Notes: generated by a model from the letters alone, not told the origin. A stretch of 13,767 bases of DNA from Nitrospiria bacterium (GCA_919903585.1 CAKKST010000154.1:1-13767), one strand, 5' to 3'; numbered from the stretch's first letter, positions 1-7,284 are shown. Numbers and translations are program-made.

Positions 1-2
1 CG

Positions 3-941
3 ATTGTAAAGGTTACCAAACAGCTTATTGAGGTTGAGGAGATAGCATTTTTTGTTGCTGATGACGGAAACCTTCTGCTTAAAACATACTCAGGTTTTTC
101 AAAAGATGCGGCTGTCGCTATGGGTAAGATACCAATAGGAGATGGCCGTATTGGATGGGCTGCAAAAAAACAGATCATCATGTTTGCTGAGGATTTTAAA
201 ACCGAAAGCATCCTGATAAAAGAGCAGTTGCAGCAGAAGGGGACAGGCATTAGAACTGATGTTTGCGCGCCGCTGGTTCACAGGGGAAAGCTCTGTGGCC
301 TGCTGGCAATAGGGAAGCTTTCAAAGGATTTCAGGAATATCAAGAAATTCCTGATGATGATAACACATCTCTCTGCTGCCACGATGGAGAATATCAATCT
401 CTTCTTGGAGGTGCAGCATCAGGCAAATATAGACGGCCTTACAAAGCTATACAATATTACCTATTTCCATAAACAATTAGAGGTTGAGCTTGATAAGGCA
501 GGGAGGTTTAATAGAAATTTTATTGTATTCCTGTTTGATATAGATAATTTCAAGGCTTACAATGATCTGAACGGCCACCCTGCAGGAGACCTTGTTCTTT
601 CAGCTATAGGGAGGCTTGTGAAAGAAAATTTAAGAACAATTGATGTCCCAGCGAGGTATGGCGGCGAGGAGTTTATAATTATGCTTCCTGAGACAGGAGG
701 TGATGCAGGCATGCAGATAGCAGAGCGAATAAGAAAGCAGATTGAAGAGCTGAATCTGATCTATCCACAGAATATGCCTTGGGGAAGGATTACAATAAGC
801 GGCGGTATTTCAACATATCCTGTTGATGGTAAAGATCCTAATGTGCTTATTAAGGCAGCAGATGTTGCCCTTTACAGTGCTAAGAGGAGCGGTAAAAACA
901 AGATAGTGCCTCATGAACAGGCCTTTACACACCCTGATTAA
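3..941 (+). CDS. GAF-GGDEF diguanylate cyclase, 5' end outside window
   Basis: Makes the second messenger cyclic di-GMP from two GTP; the N-terminal sensory domain probably tunes the output. The reading frame is open to the left edge, so the true start lies outside; the first ATG in frame (120) falls inside the GAF fold and is not the start. The first ~130 visible residues look like the C-terminal part of a GAF domain. A short helix follows, then a full GGDEF domain of about 165 residues beginning at DGLTKLYN. The active-site loop is GGEEF (codons 660-674), the catalytic-competent form, with the metal/substrate segment DIDNFKAYNDLNGH upstream. RTID lies five residues before GGEEF and matches the RxxD inhibitory site, so product feedback is likely. 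No EAL domain follows. It ends one base from the convergent surA-like gene. The family is certain; the sensed signal is unknown. Confidence 0.93.
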   Translation: MVKVTKQLIEVEEIAFFVADDGNLLLKTYSGFSKDAAVAMGKIPIGDGRIGWAAKKQIIMFAEDFKTESILIKEQLQQKGTGIRTDVCAPLVHRGKLCGLLAIGKLSKDFRNIKKFLMMITHLSAATMENINLFLEVQHQANIDGLTKLYNITYFHKQLEVELDKAGRFNRNFIVFLFDIDNFKAYNDLNGHPAGDLVLSAIGRLVKENLRTIDVPARYGGEEFIIMLPETGGDAGMQIAERIRKQIEELNLIYPQNMPWGRITISGGISTYPVDGKDPNVLIKAADVALYSAKRSGKNKIVPHEQAFTHPD

Positions 942-942
942 A

Positions 943-1632
943 TTATTGAATATTTATTTTTATCTCTGCCTTTGACCTGAGCTTTTTGATGTATTCCTCA
1001 AGTTTTTTTGCGGTCTCCCTTTCTGTTAATAATGCCTCAATCTCTCCCCGTACTTCATCTATAGTTTTATTATTAAATCTTGATAGGTTACCATCATAGA
1101 ATTTTTTAATGTCCTCCTCGGAAATCCTCACAAAGAACCTTATCCTCTGATTAACAAACATAACTGAGATTATCTGCTCCCTGATCTGTGACTTGAACTC
1201 CTCCAGATCCATTCCCCATTTCTCTAATGCCCTTATAAATTCTGTTTCTGATGAAAACCCTTTCTTTATTTCTGTCAGCGCCTCTGTTATTTCAGTGTCA
1301 GATACATTTGTCATCCCAAATCTCTCTGCCTCATTTATCAGCAGGTTTCTGTCAATAAGCTCCCAGAGGGTTTCTTTGCTAATAGAGTTTTCATCTCCAT
1401 CCCCCCTTGGTAAAGGGGGATACCCCTCTTTCTCCCCCCTTTCTATGGGGGGAAGAAGGGGGGTTGGGGTTAGCTTCTTTATTTCAATAGCGGCATTAAG
1501 GGCGCTTAAGGTAATAATTTTATTATTTACAACAGCGGCAACCCTTTCAACTGTCTTTGACTCTGCATTTGAGATGAGGAGCAATAAAGAGATGAAAAAT
1601 ATAATTGATTTACCCGATGATACCAAATTCAT
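943..1632 (-). CDS. SurA N-domain-like periplasmic chaperone, no PPIase domain, repeat inserted in frame
   Basis: Probable exported chaperone for outer-membrane proteins. The 229 residues begin with a hydrophobic segment (residues 8-21, after K8) that looks like a signal peptide ending near NAES. VERVAAVVNNKIITLSAL follows, the typical opening of the SurA N-terminal domain. Residues 87-185 continue that domain (ETLWELIDRNLL, then EEFKSQIREQIISVMFVNQRI and SEEDIKKFY). A helical tail closes the protein. No parvulin-type prolyl isomerase domain follows, so it should act as a holdase only. Residues about 54-80, rich in Pro, Gly and charge, are encoded by a palindromic DNA repeat (1397-1474) and interrupt the loop between the first two helices without breaking the frame. 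The ATG lies 23 bp inside the end of rsmE, with no strong ribosome binding site, suggesting translational coupling. Last gene of the hrcA operon. Family match is good; exact role is inferred. Confidence 0.8.
   Translation of the reverse strand: MNLVSSGKSIIFFISLLLLISNAESKTVERVAAVVNNKIITLSALNAAIEIKKLTPTPLLPPIERGEKEGYPPLPRGDGDENSISKETLWELIDRNLLINEAERFGMTNVSDTEITEALTEIKKGFSSETEFIRALEKWGMDLEEFKSQIREQIISVMFVNQRIRFFVRISEEDIKKFYDGNLSRFNNKTIDEVRGEIEALLTERETAKKLEEYIKKLRSKAEIKINIQ
1397..1474. repeat. Double palindromic repeat inside a coding sequence
   Basis: Two C-run/G-run hairpins lie side by side. The first pairs CCCCCTT (1402-1408) with AAGGGGG (1413-1419) around a 4-base loop. The second pairs TCCCCCC (1433-1439) with GGGGGGA (1447-1453) around a 7-base loop. 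Further G-runs follow at 1458-1463 and 1466-1469. The base composition is wholly unlike the flanking AT-rich gene. The unit is about 78 bp (edges uncertain by a few bases), a multiple of three, and adds about 26 codons to the surA-like gene. It resembles the dispersed C-run/G-run palindromic repeats of many bacterial genomes. No second copy lies in this window. Confidence 0.75.
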
Positions 1633-2359
1633 ACTGTATAATCCCGATAGCTGTTATGGCAGCGGTCTCTGCCCTTAAAATCATATCTCCCATAGTGACA
1701 GAGATAAATCTGTGTTGTCTTGCAAGCCCTACCTCTTTCTCTGTGAATCCGCCCTCAGGACCGATCAATATGCCGGCCACTTTAATATTTCCTGAAAAAC
1801 TTCTGAGGATAGTCTTTAACCTGTTTGTTCGTTCACCTTCCCAGAGAATAAGGCCAAGGTCAATACCCTTCATGTTCTCAAGGGTATCTTCAAAACCTTT
1901 TAAATGCCCTATTTCTGGTATATCCCATCTCCCGCACTGCTGTGATGCCTCCTTTGCGATCTTCTGCCATCTTTCTTCCTTTATAGCAGATCCTTCTTTA
2001 ATTTTAACAATTGTCCTCTCACTGATTACAGGGATGATCTTGGCTATGCCGAGTTCTGTTGCCTTCTGTATTAACATATCCATCTTTTCGCCTTTTAAAA
2101 TAGACTGGGCAAGAATTATTTCCTTGGAGGGTAATTGTGATGATTCTTTGATCTCTAAAATCTTTGCTAACGCCCTTTTATTATCAATCTCAGTCAGCTC
2201 AATCAGGTATCTCCTTCTCTTATCATCGCCTGCCCATATCCTGTCTCCCTTGGCTAACCGCAGCACTTTTTTAATATGCCTTAAAGTAGCATCTGCAATA
2301 ACTATGTGGTTGTTAATGATATCCTTTGAATTGATAAAAAATAGGTTAGGGCCTGGCAC
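1610..2359 (-). CDS. rsmE: 16S rRNA (uracil-1498-N3)-methyltransferase RsmE
   Basis: Cytoplasmic SPOUT-fold enzyme that methylates N3 of U1498 in helix 44 of 16S rRNA, using S-adenosylmethionine. The 249-residue length is typical. An N-terminal PUA-like domain (about 1-70, with LRHIKKVLRLAKGD) precedes the SPOUT domain. Family signatures are LKGEKMDMLIQKATELG (89-104), EASQQCGR (137-144), the knot motif IGPEGGFTEKEV (199-210) and ILRAETAA (227-234). The residues just before the last motif are MGDM rather than the common LGxR, a minor variation. The start is GTG, immediately preceded by an in-frame TAA, so nothing further upstream is possible. It lies 12 bp after dnaJ. In Bacillus rsmE follows dnaJ and prmA in the heat-shock operon; here prmA is missing from the gap. 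Confidence 0.95.
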   Translation of the reverse strand: MPGPNLFFINSKDIINNHIVIADATLRHIKKVLRLAKGDRIWAGDDKRRRYLIELTEIDNKRALAKILEIKESSQLPSKEIILAQSILKGEKMDMLIQKATELGIAKIIPVISERTIVKIKEGSAIKEERWQKIAKEASQQCGRWDIPEIGHLKGFEDTLENMKGIDLGLILWEGERTNRLKTILRSFSGNIKVAGILIGPEGGFTEKEVGLARQHRFISVTMGDMILRAETAAITAIGIIQYEFGIIG

Positions 2360-2371
2360 TTATGCACTCGC

Positions 2372-3469
2372 TTATATTTTTATTGTCTCTTTCATCTTCT
2401 TAAAAAAACCCTTGCCTGAACTTATCTCCTCACCGCTGATCTTTGCGTATTCTTCAAGCAGATCTCTTTGTCTTGCATTAAGCTTTGAGGGGATTTGGAC
2501 AATAACCCTTACAATCTGATCTCCCTTTCCATATCCCCTTATATTTGGAATCCCTTTACCCTTTAGCCTGAATGTTGTCCCGCTCTGGGTGCCATCAGGT
2601 ATTTTTAAATCTGTCTTTCCGCCATCTAGTGTCGGCACCTCTATCTCTGTCCCGAGGGCTGCCTGTGCAAGGCCGATGGGCGACTCACAGTATATATCAT
2701 TACCATCCCTTGTAAATACAGGATGATCCCTTACAATAATCACCACATAAAGATCGCCGGCATGGCCGCCATGAGCTCCAGCCTCTCCATCACCTGTAGA
2801 CTTTAATCTTGTGCCTGTCTCAACACCGGGCGGCACCTTTATTGATAGGGTGCGCTCTCTCTTAATCTTTCTGGCGCCGCGGCATTTATTACATGGGTGC
2901 GTGATAATCCTTCCCTCGCCATGGCACTTGCTGCAGGTTCTGCTTATTGTAAAAAAACCCTGCTGGAACCTAACCTGCCCGCTGCCGCGGCAGTTAGGAC
3001 ATGTTGCAGGCTCTGTACCGCCTTCTGTCCCCCTGCCATTACATTCAGAACAGGTCTCCATTCTTGGGATATTTATCTTTGTTTCATAACCAAAGGCAGC
3101 CTCCTCAAGGCTGATCTCAAGGTTATATCTTAAATCAGCTCCCCGCTCGGATCTCTGGCCTCCTCTTGTGCTAAAACCAAAAAAGTCGCTGAATATATCG
3201 CCAAATACATCGCCAAAATCCCTGAAGCCTTCAAAGCCTGCCCTGTCCATCCTGTGGCCGTAGAGGTCGTAGTCCCTCCTCTTTTGCGGGTTACTCAGCG
3301 CCTCATAGGCCTCGCTTATTTCCTTGAACCTTTCTTCTGCCGCTTTATTATTCTGATTTCTGTCAGGGTGATGGTCCATGGCAAGTTTGCGGTAGGCCTT
3401 TTTTATCTCTGTCTCTGAGGCTTCCCTTCCCACACCCAAGATTGTATAATAATCATTCTTTGCAGCCAA
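2372..3469 (-). CDS. dnaJ: Chaperone protein DnaJ (Hsp40)
   Basis: Co-chaperone that delivers unfolded proteins to DnaK and stimulates its ATPase; cytoplasmic. The 365 residues show all type I domains in order. The J-domain (5-70) has HPD at 34-36. A Gly/Phe-rich linker spans about 75-105. The zinc-binding domain (140-200) has four CxxCxG motifs: C140/C143, C157/C160, C179/C182 and C193/C196. The C-terminal substrate-binding domains follow. The fourth zinc motif reads CNKCRGAR, lacking the last glycine of CxxCxGxG, but both cysteines are present. The start is a TTG rather than ATG: no ATG precedes it in a suitable position, AAGGTGG sits 4 bases upstream, and [11 protein letters not shown] begins right after it as in other DnaJ proteins. 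Separated from dnaK by a terminator-like hairpin. Confidence 0.97.
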   Translation of the reverse strand: MAAKNDYYTILGVGREASETEIKKAYRKLAMDHHPDRNQNNKAAEERFKEISEAYEALSNPQKRRDYDLYGHRMDRAGFEGFRDFGDVFGDIFSDFFGFSTRGGQRSERGADLRYNLEISLEEAAFGYETKINIPRMETCSECNGRGTEGGTEPATCPNCRGSGQVRFQQGFFTISRTCSKCHGEGRIITHPCNKCRGARKIKRERTLSIKVPPGVETGTRLKSTGDGEAGAHGGHAGDLYVVIIVRDHPVFTRDGNDIYCESPIGLAQAALGTEIEVPTLDGGKTDLKIPDGTQSGTTFRLKGKGIPNIRGYGKGDQIVRVIVQIPSKLNARQRDLLEEYAKISGEEISSGKGFFKKMKETIKI

Positions 3470-3471
3470 TT

Positions 3472-3480
3472 CCCCACCTT
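3472..3480 (-). promoter_or_regulatory. Ribosome binding site that fixes the TTG start of dnaJ
   Basis: Read on the minus strand, AAGGTGGGG lies just before the TTG codon at 3467-3469. It is a good Shine-Dalgarno match with one substitution and supports TTG as the dnaJ start. It begins only a few bases after the U-tract of the dnaK-dnaJ hairpin, so folding of that hairpin and ribosome loading on dnaJ may influence each other (inference). Confidence 0.6.
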
Positions 3481-3484
3481 AAAC

Positions 3485-3520
3485 AAAAAAAAGCCGGAGA
3501 TTTTTCCCCCGACTTTTTTT
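3485..3520 (-). terminator. Rho-independent terminator or attenuator between dnaK and dnaJ
   Basis: On the minus strand a stem AAGTCGGGG / CTCCGGCTT (3507-3515 with 3491-3499, two G-U pairs) closes a 7-base loop and is flanked by A-run/T-run pairs. A run of six T's (3490-3485) follows, then one G and more T's. It begins about 15 bases after the dnaK stop. The structure is nearly symmetrical and could also stop plus-strand antisense transcripts. Because dnaJ follows at once with no obvious promoter of its own, partial read-through is the likely role, giving more DnaK than DnaJ. Confidence 0.75.
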
Positions 3521-3535
3521 GTTCACGCTCCTTTT

Positions 3536-5449
3536 TTACTTTTTACCCTTATCAACCTCTTCAAATTCTGCTTCCACAACCTTCTCGTCCTTCTTTGCTT
3601 CGCCAGCGCCTGACTGCGCCTCGGCAGCCCCCTGCTGGGATGCGGCTGTCTTTTTATACATCTCCTCTGCAAGCTTATGGGATGTATGTGAAAGCTCTGA
3701 GACAGCAGATTTAATTGCATCTGCATCATTCCCAGATACAGCCTTTCTTGTGCTCTCAACTGCCTCCTGAATCTTAACCTTTTCATCAGGCAGTATCTTA
3801 TCCCCGTATTCTGCGAGGGACTTTTCTACTGAATAGATGAGTGTATCAGCCTCATTTCTCGCCTCTGCGAGCTGCTTTTTCTTCTTGTCCTCTTCTCCAT
3901 GCGCCGCTGACTCCTTTACCATCTTCTGTATCTCTTCCTCTGACAGGCCGCTTGATGCTGTAAGCTTAATGGACTGCTCCTTGCCTGTGCCGAGGTCTTT
4001 TGCAGAGACATGGACGATGCCATTGGCATCTATATCAAAGGTAACCTCTATCTGGGGCATGCCGCGCGGCGCAGGGGGAATTCCTACAAGCTCAAACTGG
4101 CCGAGGAGTTTATTATCTGACGCCATCTCGCGTTCGCCCTGAAATACCCTGATAGACACAGCAGGCTGATTGTCTGTTGCAGTGGAAAATACCTGGCTTT
4201 TTTTTGTCGGGATGGTAGTATTCCGCTCTATTAATTTTGTAAAGACGCCGCCGAGTGTCTCAATACCGAGCGAGAGCGGGGTAACATCAAGCAGGAGGAC
4301 ATCCTTTACCTCGCCTTTTAAGACGCCTGCCTGAATGGCAGCGCCAACAGCAACAACCTCATCAGGGTTTACCCCTTTATGAGGCTCCTTGCCAAAGAAT
4401 TCCTTTACAACCTGCTGCACCTTTGGCATCCTTGTCTGGCCGCCGACAAGGACTATCTCATTTATATCCTTTGATGTAAGGCTGGCATCAGACAGCGCCC
4501 TTCTGCATGGCTCAATGGTCTTCTGGATCAGGTCATCTACGAGCTGCTCAAGCTTTGCCCTTGAGAGCTTGATATTCAGATGTTTCGGCCCGCTGGCATC
4601 AGCAGTAATAAATGGCAGATTTATCTCTGTCTCAAGCGATGATGAGAGCTCAATCTTTGCCTTTTCTGCCGCCTCCTTTAATCTCTGCAGGGCCATCTTG
4701 TCATTTCTTAAGTCAATACCCTGATCCTTCCTAAACTCTGCAACAAGCCAGTCGATTATCCTTAAATCAAAGTCATCGCCGCCAAGGTATGTATCGCCAT
4801 TGGTTGACTTTACCTCAAACACACCCTCCCCAAGTTCAAGGACTGTCACATCAAATGTCCCGCCGCCGAGGTCATATACAACGATCTTTTCGTCTTTCTT
4901 CTTCTCCAGACCGTATGCGAGGGATGCTGCAGTCGGCTCATTTATAATTCTCAAAACATTTAAACCTGCAATCCTGCCGGCATCCTTTGTGGCCTGCCGC
5001 TGGCTGTCATTAAAATATGCAGGTACAGTGATTACCGCCTCTGTAACCTTTTCCCCAAGATAATCCTCTGCTGTCTGTTTCATCTTCTGCAATATCATGG
5101 CAGAGACCTCTGCAGTGCTGTAATTTTTACCTCTTATAACTACCTGCTCGTCTCCATTAGGCGCCTCTGTAATCTTATAGGGGAGCTTTTTTATTGCATC
5201 CTGCACCTGATCGGAATTGTATTTTCTTCCAATCAATCTCTTTATGGAATAGATTGTATTTTCAGGGTTTGTAATGGCCTGCCTCTTTGCTATCTGGCCA
5301 ACAAGCCGTTCGCCGCTCTCTGCGATTGCCACCACAGAGGGTGTAATCCTGCTGCCTTCAGCATTGGCAATAACAACAGGCTCGCCCCCCTCCATTACTG
5401 CAACACAGGAATTTGTTGTGCCAAGATCAATTCCAATAACCTTTGCCAT
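3536..5449 (-). CDS. dnaK: Chaperone protein DnaK (Hsp70)
   Basis: ATP-driven cytoplasmic Hsp70 that binds exposed hydrophobic stretches of client proteins; works with DnaJ and GrpE. The 637 residues are full length. The nucleotide-binding domain opens with [13 protein letters not shown] (phosphate-1 loop, 6-18) and continues through [17 protein letters not shown] (phosphate-2) and [15 protein letters not shown] (adenosine motif). The interdomain linker is [18 protein letters not shown], followed by the beta-sandwich peptide-binding domain and helical lid. The C-terminus has an EEVD-like end followed by four extra residues (KGKK). The ATG is preceded by a perfect AGGAGG five bases upstream (5455-5460), the strongest ribosome binding site in this operon, consistent with high expression. 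Third gene of the operon, 67 bp after grpE. Confidence 0.99.
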   Translation of the reverse strand: MAKVIGIDLGTTNSCVAVMEGGEPVVIANAEGSRITPSVVAIAESGERLVGQIAKRQAITNPENTIYSIKRLIGRKYNSDQVQDAIKKLPYKITEAPNGDEQVVIRGKNYSTAEVSAMILQKMKQTAEDYLGEKVTEAVITVPAYFNDSQRQATKDAGRIAGLNVLRIINEPTAASLAYGLEKKKDEKIVVYDLGGGTFDVTVLELGEGVFEVKSTNGDTYLGGDDFDLRIIDWLVAEFRKDQGIDLRNDKMALQRLKEAAEKAKIELSSSLETEINLPFITADASGPKHLNIKLSRAKLEQLVDDLIQKTIEPCRRALSDASLTSKDINEIVLVGGQTRMPKVQQVVKEFFGKEPHKGVNPDEVVAVGAAIQAGVLKGEVKDVLLLDVTPLSLGIETLGGVFTKLIERNTTIPTKKSQVFSTATDNQPAVSIRVFQGEREMASDNKLLGQFELVGIPPAPRGMPQIEVTFDIDANGIVHVSAKDLGTGKEQSIKLTASSGLSEEEIQKMVKESAAHGEEDKKKKQLAEARNEADTLIYSVEKSLAEYGDKILPDEKVKIQEAVESTRKAVSGNDADAIKSAVSELSHTSHKLAEEMYKKTAASQQGAAEAQSGAGEAKKDEKVVEAEFEEVDKGKK

Positions 5450-5469
5450 TTATACCTCCTTTAGATAAT

Positions 5470-5480
5470 AGCTGACAGCT
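5470..5480. repeat. Short palindrome AGCTGACAGCT between grpE and dnaK
   Basis: AGCTG and CAGCT pair around a single A, followed by TTTCAG, which can pair with CTGA inside the same motif. It sits in the grpE-dnaK gap between a long palindrome and the dnaK ribosome binding site. It resembles short AGCTGA/TCAGCT-type dispersed repeats of intergenic regions, but no other copy is present here, so its repeat status is unproven. Confidence 0.35.
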
Positions 5481-5487
5481 TTCAGTT

Positions 5488-5524
5488 AAGAATAGGTCTT
5501 ATAAGTCTTATATGACCTATTCTT
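5488..5524. repeat. 37-bp near-perfect palindrome over the grpE stop codon
   Basis: The arms pair at 17 of 18 positions around a single central base (5506); the only mismatch is 5499/5513. Outer arms are AAGAATAGGTC and GACCTATTCTT; the inner part is TATAAG-T-CTTATA. It covers the grpE stop codon (TAG, 5517-5519) and the last coding bases. No T-run follows on the minus strand, so it is not a standard terminator. In RNA it would form a long hairpin at the grpE-dnaK junction; possible roles are protection or cleavage of the mRNA, or a protein-binding site. Confidence 0.85.
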
Positions 5525-6155
5525 CTATTTCCTCTTTAATCTCCTCTTTTTCCTCTTTCTTCTTTGCAACACTCACCAGTGCAGGCCTCAGGAGCCTGCT
5601 GTTTAATAAATAGCCCTTTTGAAATTCATTTATAATAATATTATCCGCATACTCATCTGTTTCTATATGGCTTACCGCCTCATGCCTCGCTGGGTCAAAG
5701 GGTTCGCCGATAGACTTTAGCTCTGTAACATCAAAATTGACAAGTATATCCTTAAACTGTTTTAATATCAGTTCCACACCGGCTATTAGTCCCTTAATTG
5801 CCTCTTCCTCTTTCTGCGAATTACCCTTTGCATGTTCCACAGCCCTCTCAAGATTATCAATTGCAGGGAGCAGCTCCTTAATCAGCTTCTCATTGGCAAA
5901 TTTCAGGAATTCATTCTGATCCTTTACAGCGCGCTTTTTATAATTTTCAAATTCAGCATAGGCCCTTAAATATTTGTCATGATTCTCTTTTGCCTCTTTA
6001 TTTTTCTTCTCTAATTCGCTTTTAAGGTTTTCTACCTCAGCGGCGGGATCCTCTTTTGCAGTTGGTTCTTCCTCAACGTCGCCTGCCTCCTCAACCTCCT
6101 GAGATGACGGCATCCCGCCTTCTTTAATCTCTATGTCCTCGCTGTTGTCTGGCAT
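5517..6155 (-). CDS. grpE: Nucleotide exchange factor GrpE
   Basis: Dimeric cytoplasmic factor that releases ADP from DnaK and so resets the chaperone cycle; in many species it also acts as the thermosensor of the machine. The 212 residues comprise an acidic disordered start (1-38), a long coiled-coil helix (about 38-110, with EKKNKEAKENHDKYLRAYAEFENYKKR), a helix pair around 115-140, and the C-terminal beta wing. The wing has FDPARHEAV (153-161) and the family signature GYLLNSRLLRPALVSVAKK (181-199). A tail of alternating Glu/Lys (200-212) extends beyond the usual end. The ATG lies 6 bp after the hrcA stop; AAGGAG sits about 12 bases upstream, inside the end of hrcA, a longer spacing than ideal. 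Its 3' end is part of a long palindrome. Confidence 0.97.
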   Translation of the reverse strand: MPDNSEDIEIKEGGMPSSQEVEEAGDVEEEPTAKEDPAAEVENLKSELEKKNKEAKENHDKYLRAYAEFENYKKRAVKDQNEFLKFANEKLIKELLPAIDNLERAVEHAKGNSQKEEEAIKGLIAGVELILKQFKDILVNFDVTELKSIGEPFDPARHEAVSHIETDEYADNIIINEFQKGYLLNSRLLRPALVSVAKKKEEKEEIKEEIEE

Positions 6156-6161
6156 AAAATA

Positions 6162-7175
6162 TTAATACTCCTTGCTAATCGTCCTTGAAAGTATCCTTGC
6201 TGTTACATCAACAAGGGGTATCACCCTTGTATATTCCATTCTTGTCGGGCCTATTACACCTATTGTTCCAATGACCCTGCTGCCATCTCTATAGTTGGCT
6301 GCAACAACGCTGCAGTTATTCAGGACCGAATTTCCAGTCCCTATATATACCTTAACACCTTCACTGTCAAGGCATTTATTGAGAAAATTCAGAATGGTAT
6401 GCTTCTCTTCAAAGGCATTTACAAGGGACTTCATCTTATCCATATCTGATGAAAATTCCGGCAGGTTGAGGACATTTGCAGCCCCTTCTAAGAATATGCT
6501 TCCATTCTCTGAAAATGCGCTTTCGCTATCTTTAAGAACCTTAAGCAGGAGATAACTATAATGAGCATTGTCTGCCCTCATTTCCTCCAGCAGCCTGTTT
6601 CTAATCTCGGCTATTGTAAGGCCATTGAATTTCGTATTTACATAGTCAGCAATCCTGTCCAGCTCCTTCTGGCTGTAATCCTCGTCAATATCAAGGACCT
6701 TATTCTGAACGATCCCCTCCTGTGATACGAAGATGGCTATAATATTTTTTTTTGCGAGTTTTATAAATTTAAGATGCTGGAATATGGTATTTGTAAAGCA
6801 TGGCATAGTAGCGACACCGCTGTAATGCGAAAATATGGAAAGGATCACGGATGTCTCGTGCATAAGCTCCACAATATCCATTTTTTTCTGATATCTTTTT
6901 TCAAACGCTTCTTCATCTATACATGCTAATTCATTTTCACTCATTAGATTATCAATATAATATCGGTAACCACTTTCAGTCGGAATCCTTCCCGAGGATG
7001 TATAGGGATGGGTGAGGAGGCCCATCTCCTCCAGATCGGACATTATATTTCTTATGGTAGCAGGGCTCAGGCCGAAATCATATTTTTTTGAGATCGTCCT
7101 TGAGCCGATAGGGCCGCCTGTCTCTATATAGCTTGTTATTACTGCCTTTAATATCCTTTGATTTCTATTATCCAT
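6162..7175 (-). CDS. hrcA: Heat-inducible transcription repressor HrcA
   Basis: Dimeric DNA-binding repressor of chaperone genes; in known species it binds the CIRCE operator and needs GroEL for activity. The 337 residues start with a winged-helix domain (1-75). QRILKAVITSYIETGGPIGSRTI is followed by LSPATIRNIMSDLEEMGLL (recognition helix) and HPYTSSGRIPTESGYRYYID, all typical of HrcA. The GAF-like core and dimerisation regions follow to the end, where IGVIGPTRMEYTRVIPLVD is the usual C-terminal signature. First gene of the operon, transcribed from 7325-7354 with a leader of roughly 140 bases. No CIRCE sequence is visible in front of it, which leaves open where this HrcA binds. The ATG has only a weak AGGA nearby. 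Confidence 0.97.
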   Translation of the reverse strand: MDNRNQRILKAVITSYIETGGPIGSRTISKKYDFGLSPATIRNIMSDLEEMGLLTHPYTSSGRIPTESGYRYYIDNLMSENELACIDEEAFEKRYQKKMDIVELMHETSVILSIFSHYSGVATMPCFTNTIFQHLKFIKLAKKNIIAIFVSQEGIVQNKVLDIDEDYSQKELDRIADYVNTKFNGLTIAEIRNRLLEEMRADNAHYSYLLLKVLKDSESAFSENGSIFLEGAANVLNLPEFSSDMDKMKSLVNAFEEKHTILNFLNKCLDSEGVKVYIGTGNSVLNNCSVVAANYRDGSRVIGTIGVIGPTRMEYTRVIPLVDVTARILSRTISKEY

Positions 7176-7201
7176 GTCCTGATAGTCTTCTATATAACCT
7201 T

Positions 7202-7218
7202 TGCCCCGAAAATGGGCA
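7202..7218. repeat. Small hairpin in the hrcA leader
   Basis: TGCCC (7202-7206) pairs with GGGCA (7214-7218) around a 7-base loop rich in A on the plus strand. In the minus-strand transcript it is the last clear hairpin before the hrcA start, about 30 bases upstream of the ATG. It may be part of the neighbouring repeat cluster or a leader structure; function is unknown. Confidence 0.4.
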
Positions 7219-7220
7219 TT

Positions 7221-7284
7221 GTAGGCACGAATTTATTCGTGATAGTGTTGCACGGTTAAAATGCACGGTTAAAACCGTGCCTAC
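7221..7284. repeat. Composite palindromic repeat element in the hrcA leader
   Basis: The unit is bounded by inverted GTAGGCACG (7221-7229) and CGTGCCTAC (7276-7284). It contains two perfect hairpins: CACGAAT/ATTCGTG (7226-7241) and GCACGGTT/AACCGTGC (7263-7280). A perfect 13-bp tandem repeat, TGCACGGTTAAAA, occupies 7249-7261 and 7262-7274. The style, GTAGGCACG ends with inner palindromes, is that of small dispersed intergenic repeats. It lies wholly inside the untranslated leader of hrcA, between promoter and start codon. Confidence 0.75.

Noticed and set aside
1415..1469. G-runs that could form a G-quadruplex on the plus strand
   Set aside because: Only three long G-runs are close together and the fourth is 27 bases away; the hairpin-repeat explanation is better.
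1193..1678. 161-codon plus-strand frame over the surA-like gene
   Set aside because: Shadow of the conserved minus-strand gene; its Gly/Pro-rich stretch is only the other strand of the palindromic repeat.
1605..2519. 304-codon plus-strand reading frame antisense to rsmE and the end of dnaJ
   Set aside because: It overlaps two clear conserved genes on the other strand, shows no recognisable domain and has the Ser/Leu/Ile/Phe-rich composition usual for antisense shadows; no good ribosome binding site was noted.
3523..3786. 87-codon minus-strand frame inside the end of dnaK
   Set aside because: Out-of-frame with dnaK, rich in Arg/Gln/Leu, no domain; a frame shadow of the Ala/Glu-rich dnaK tail.
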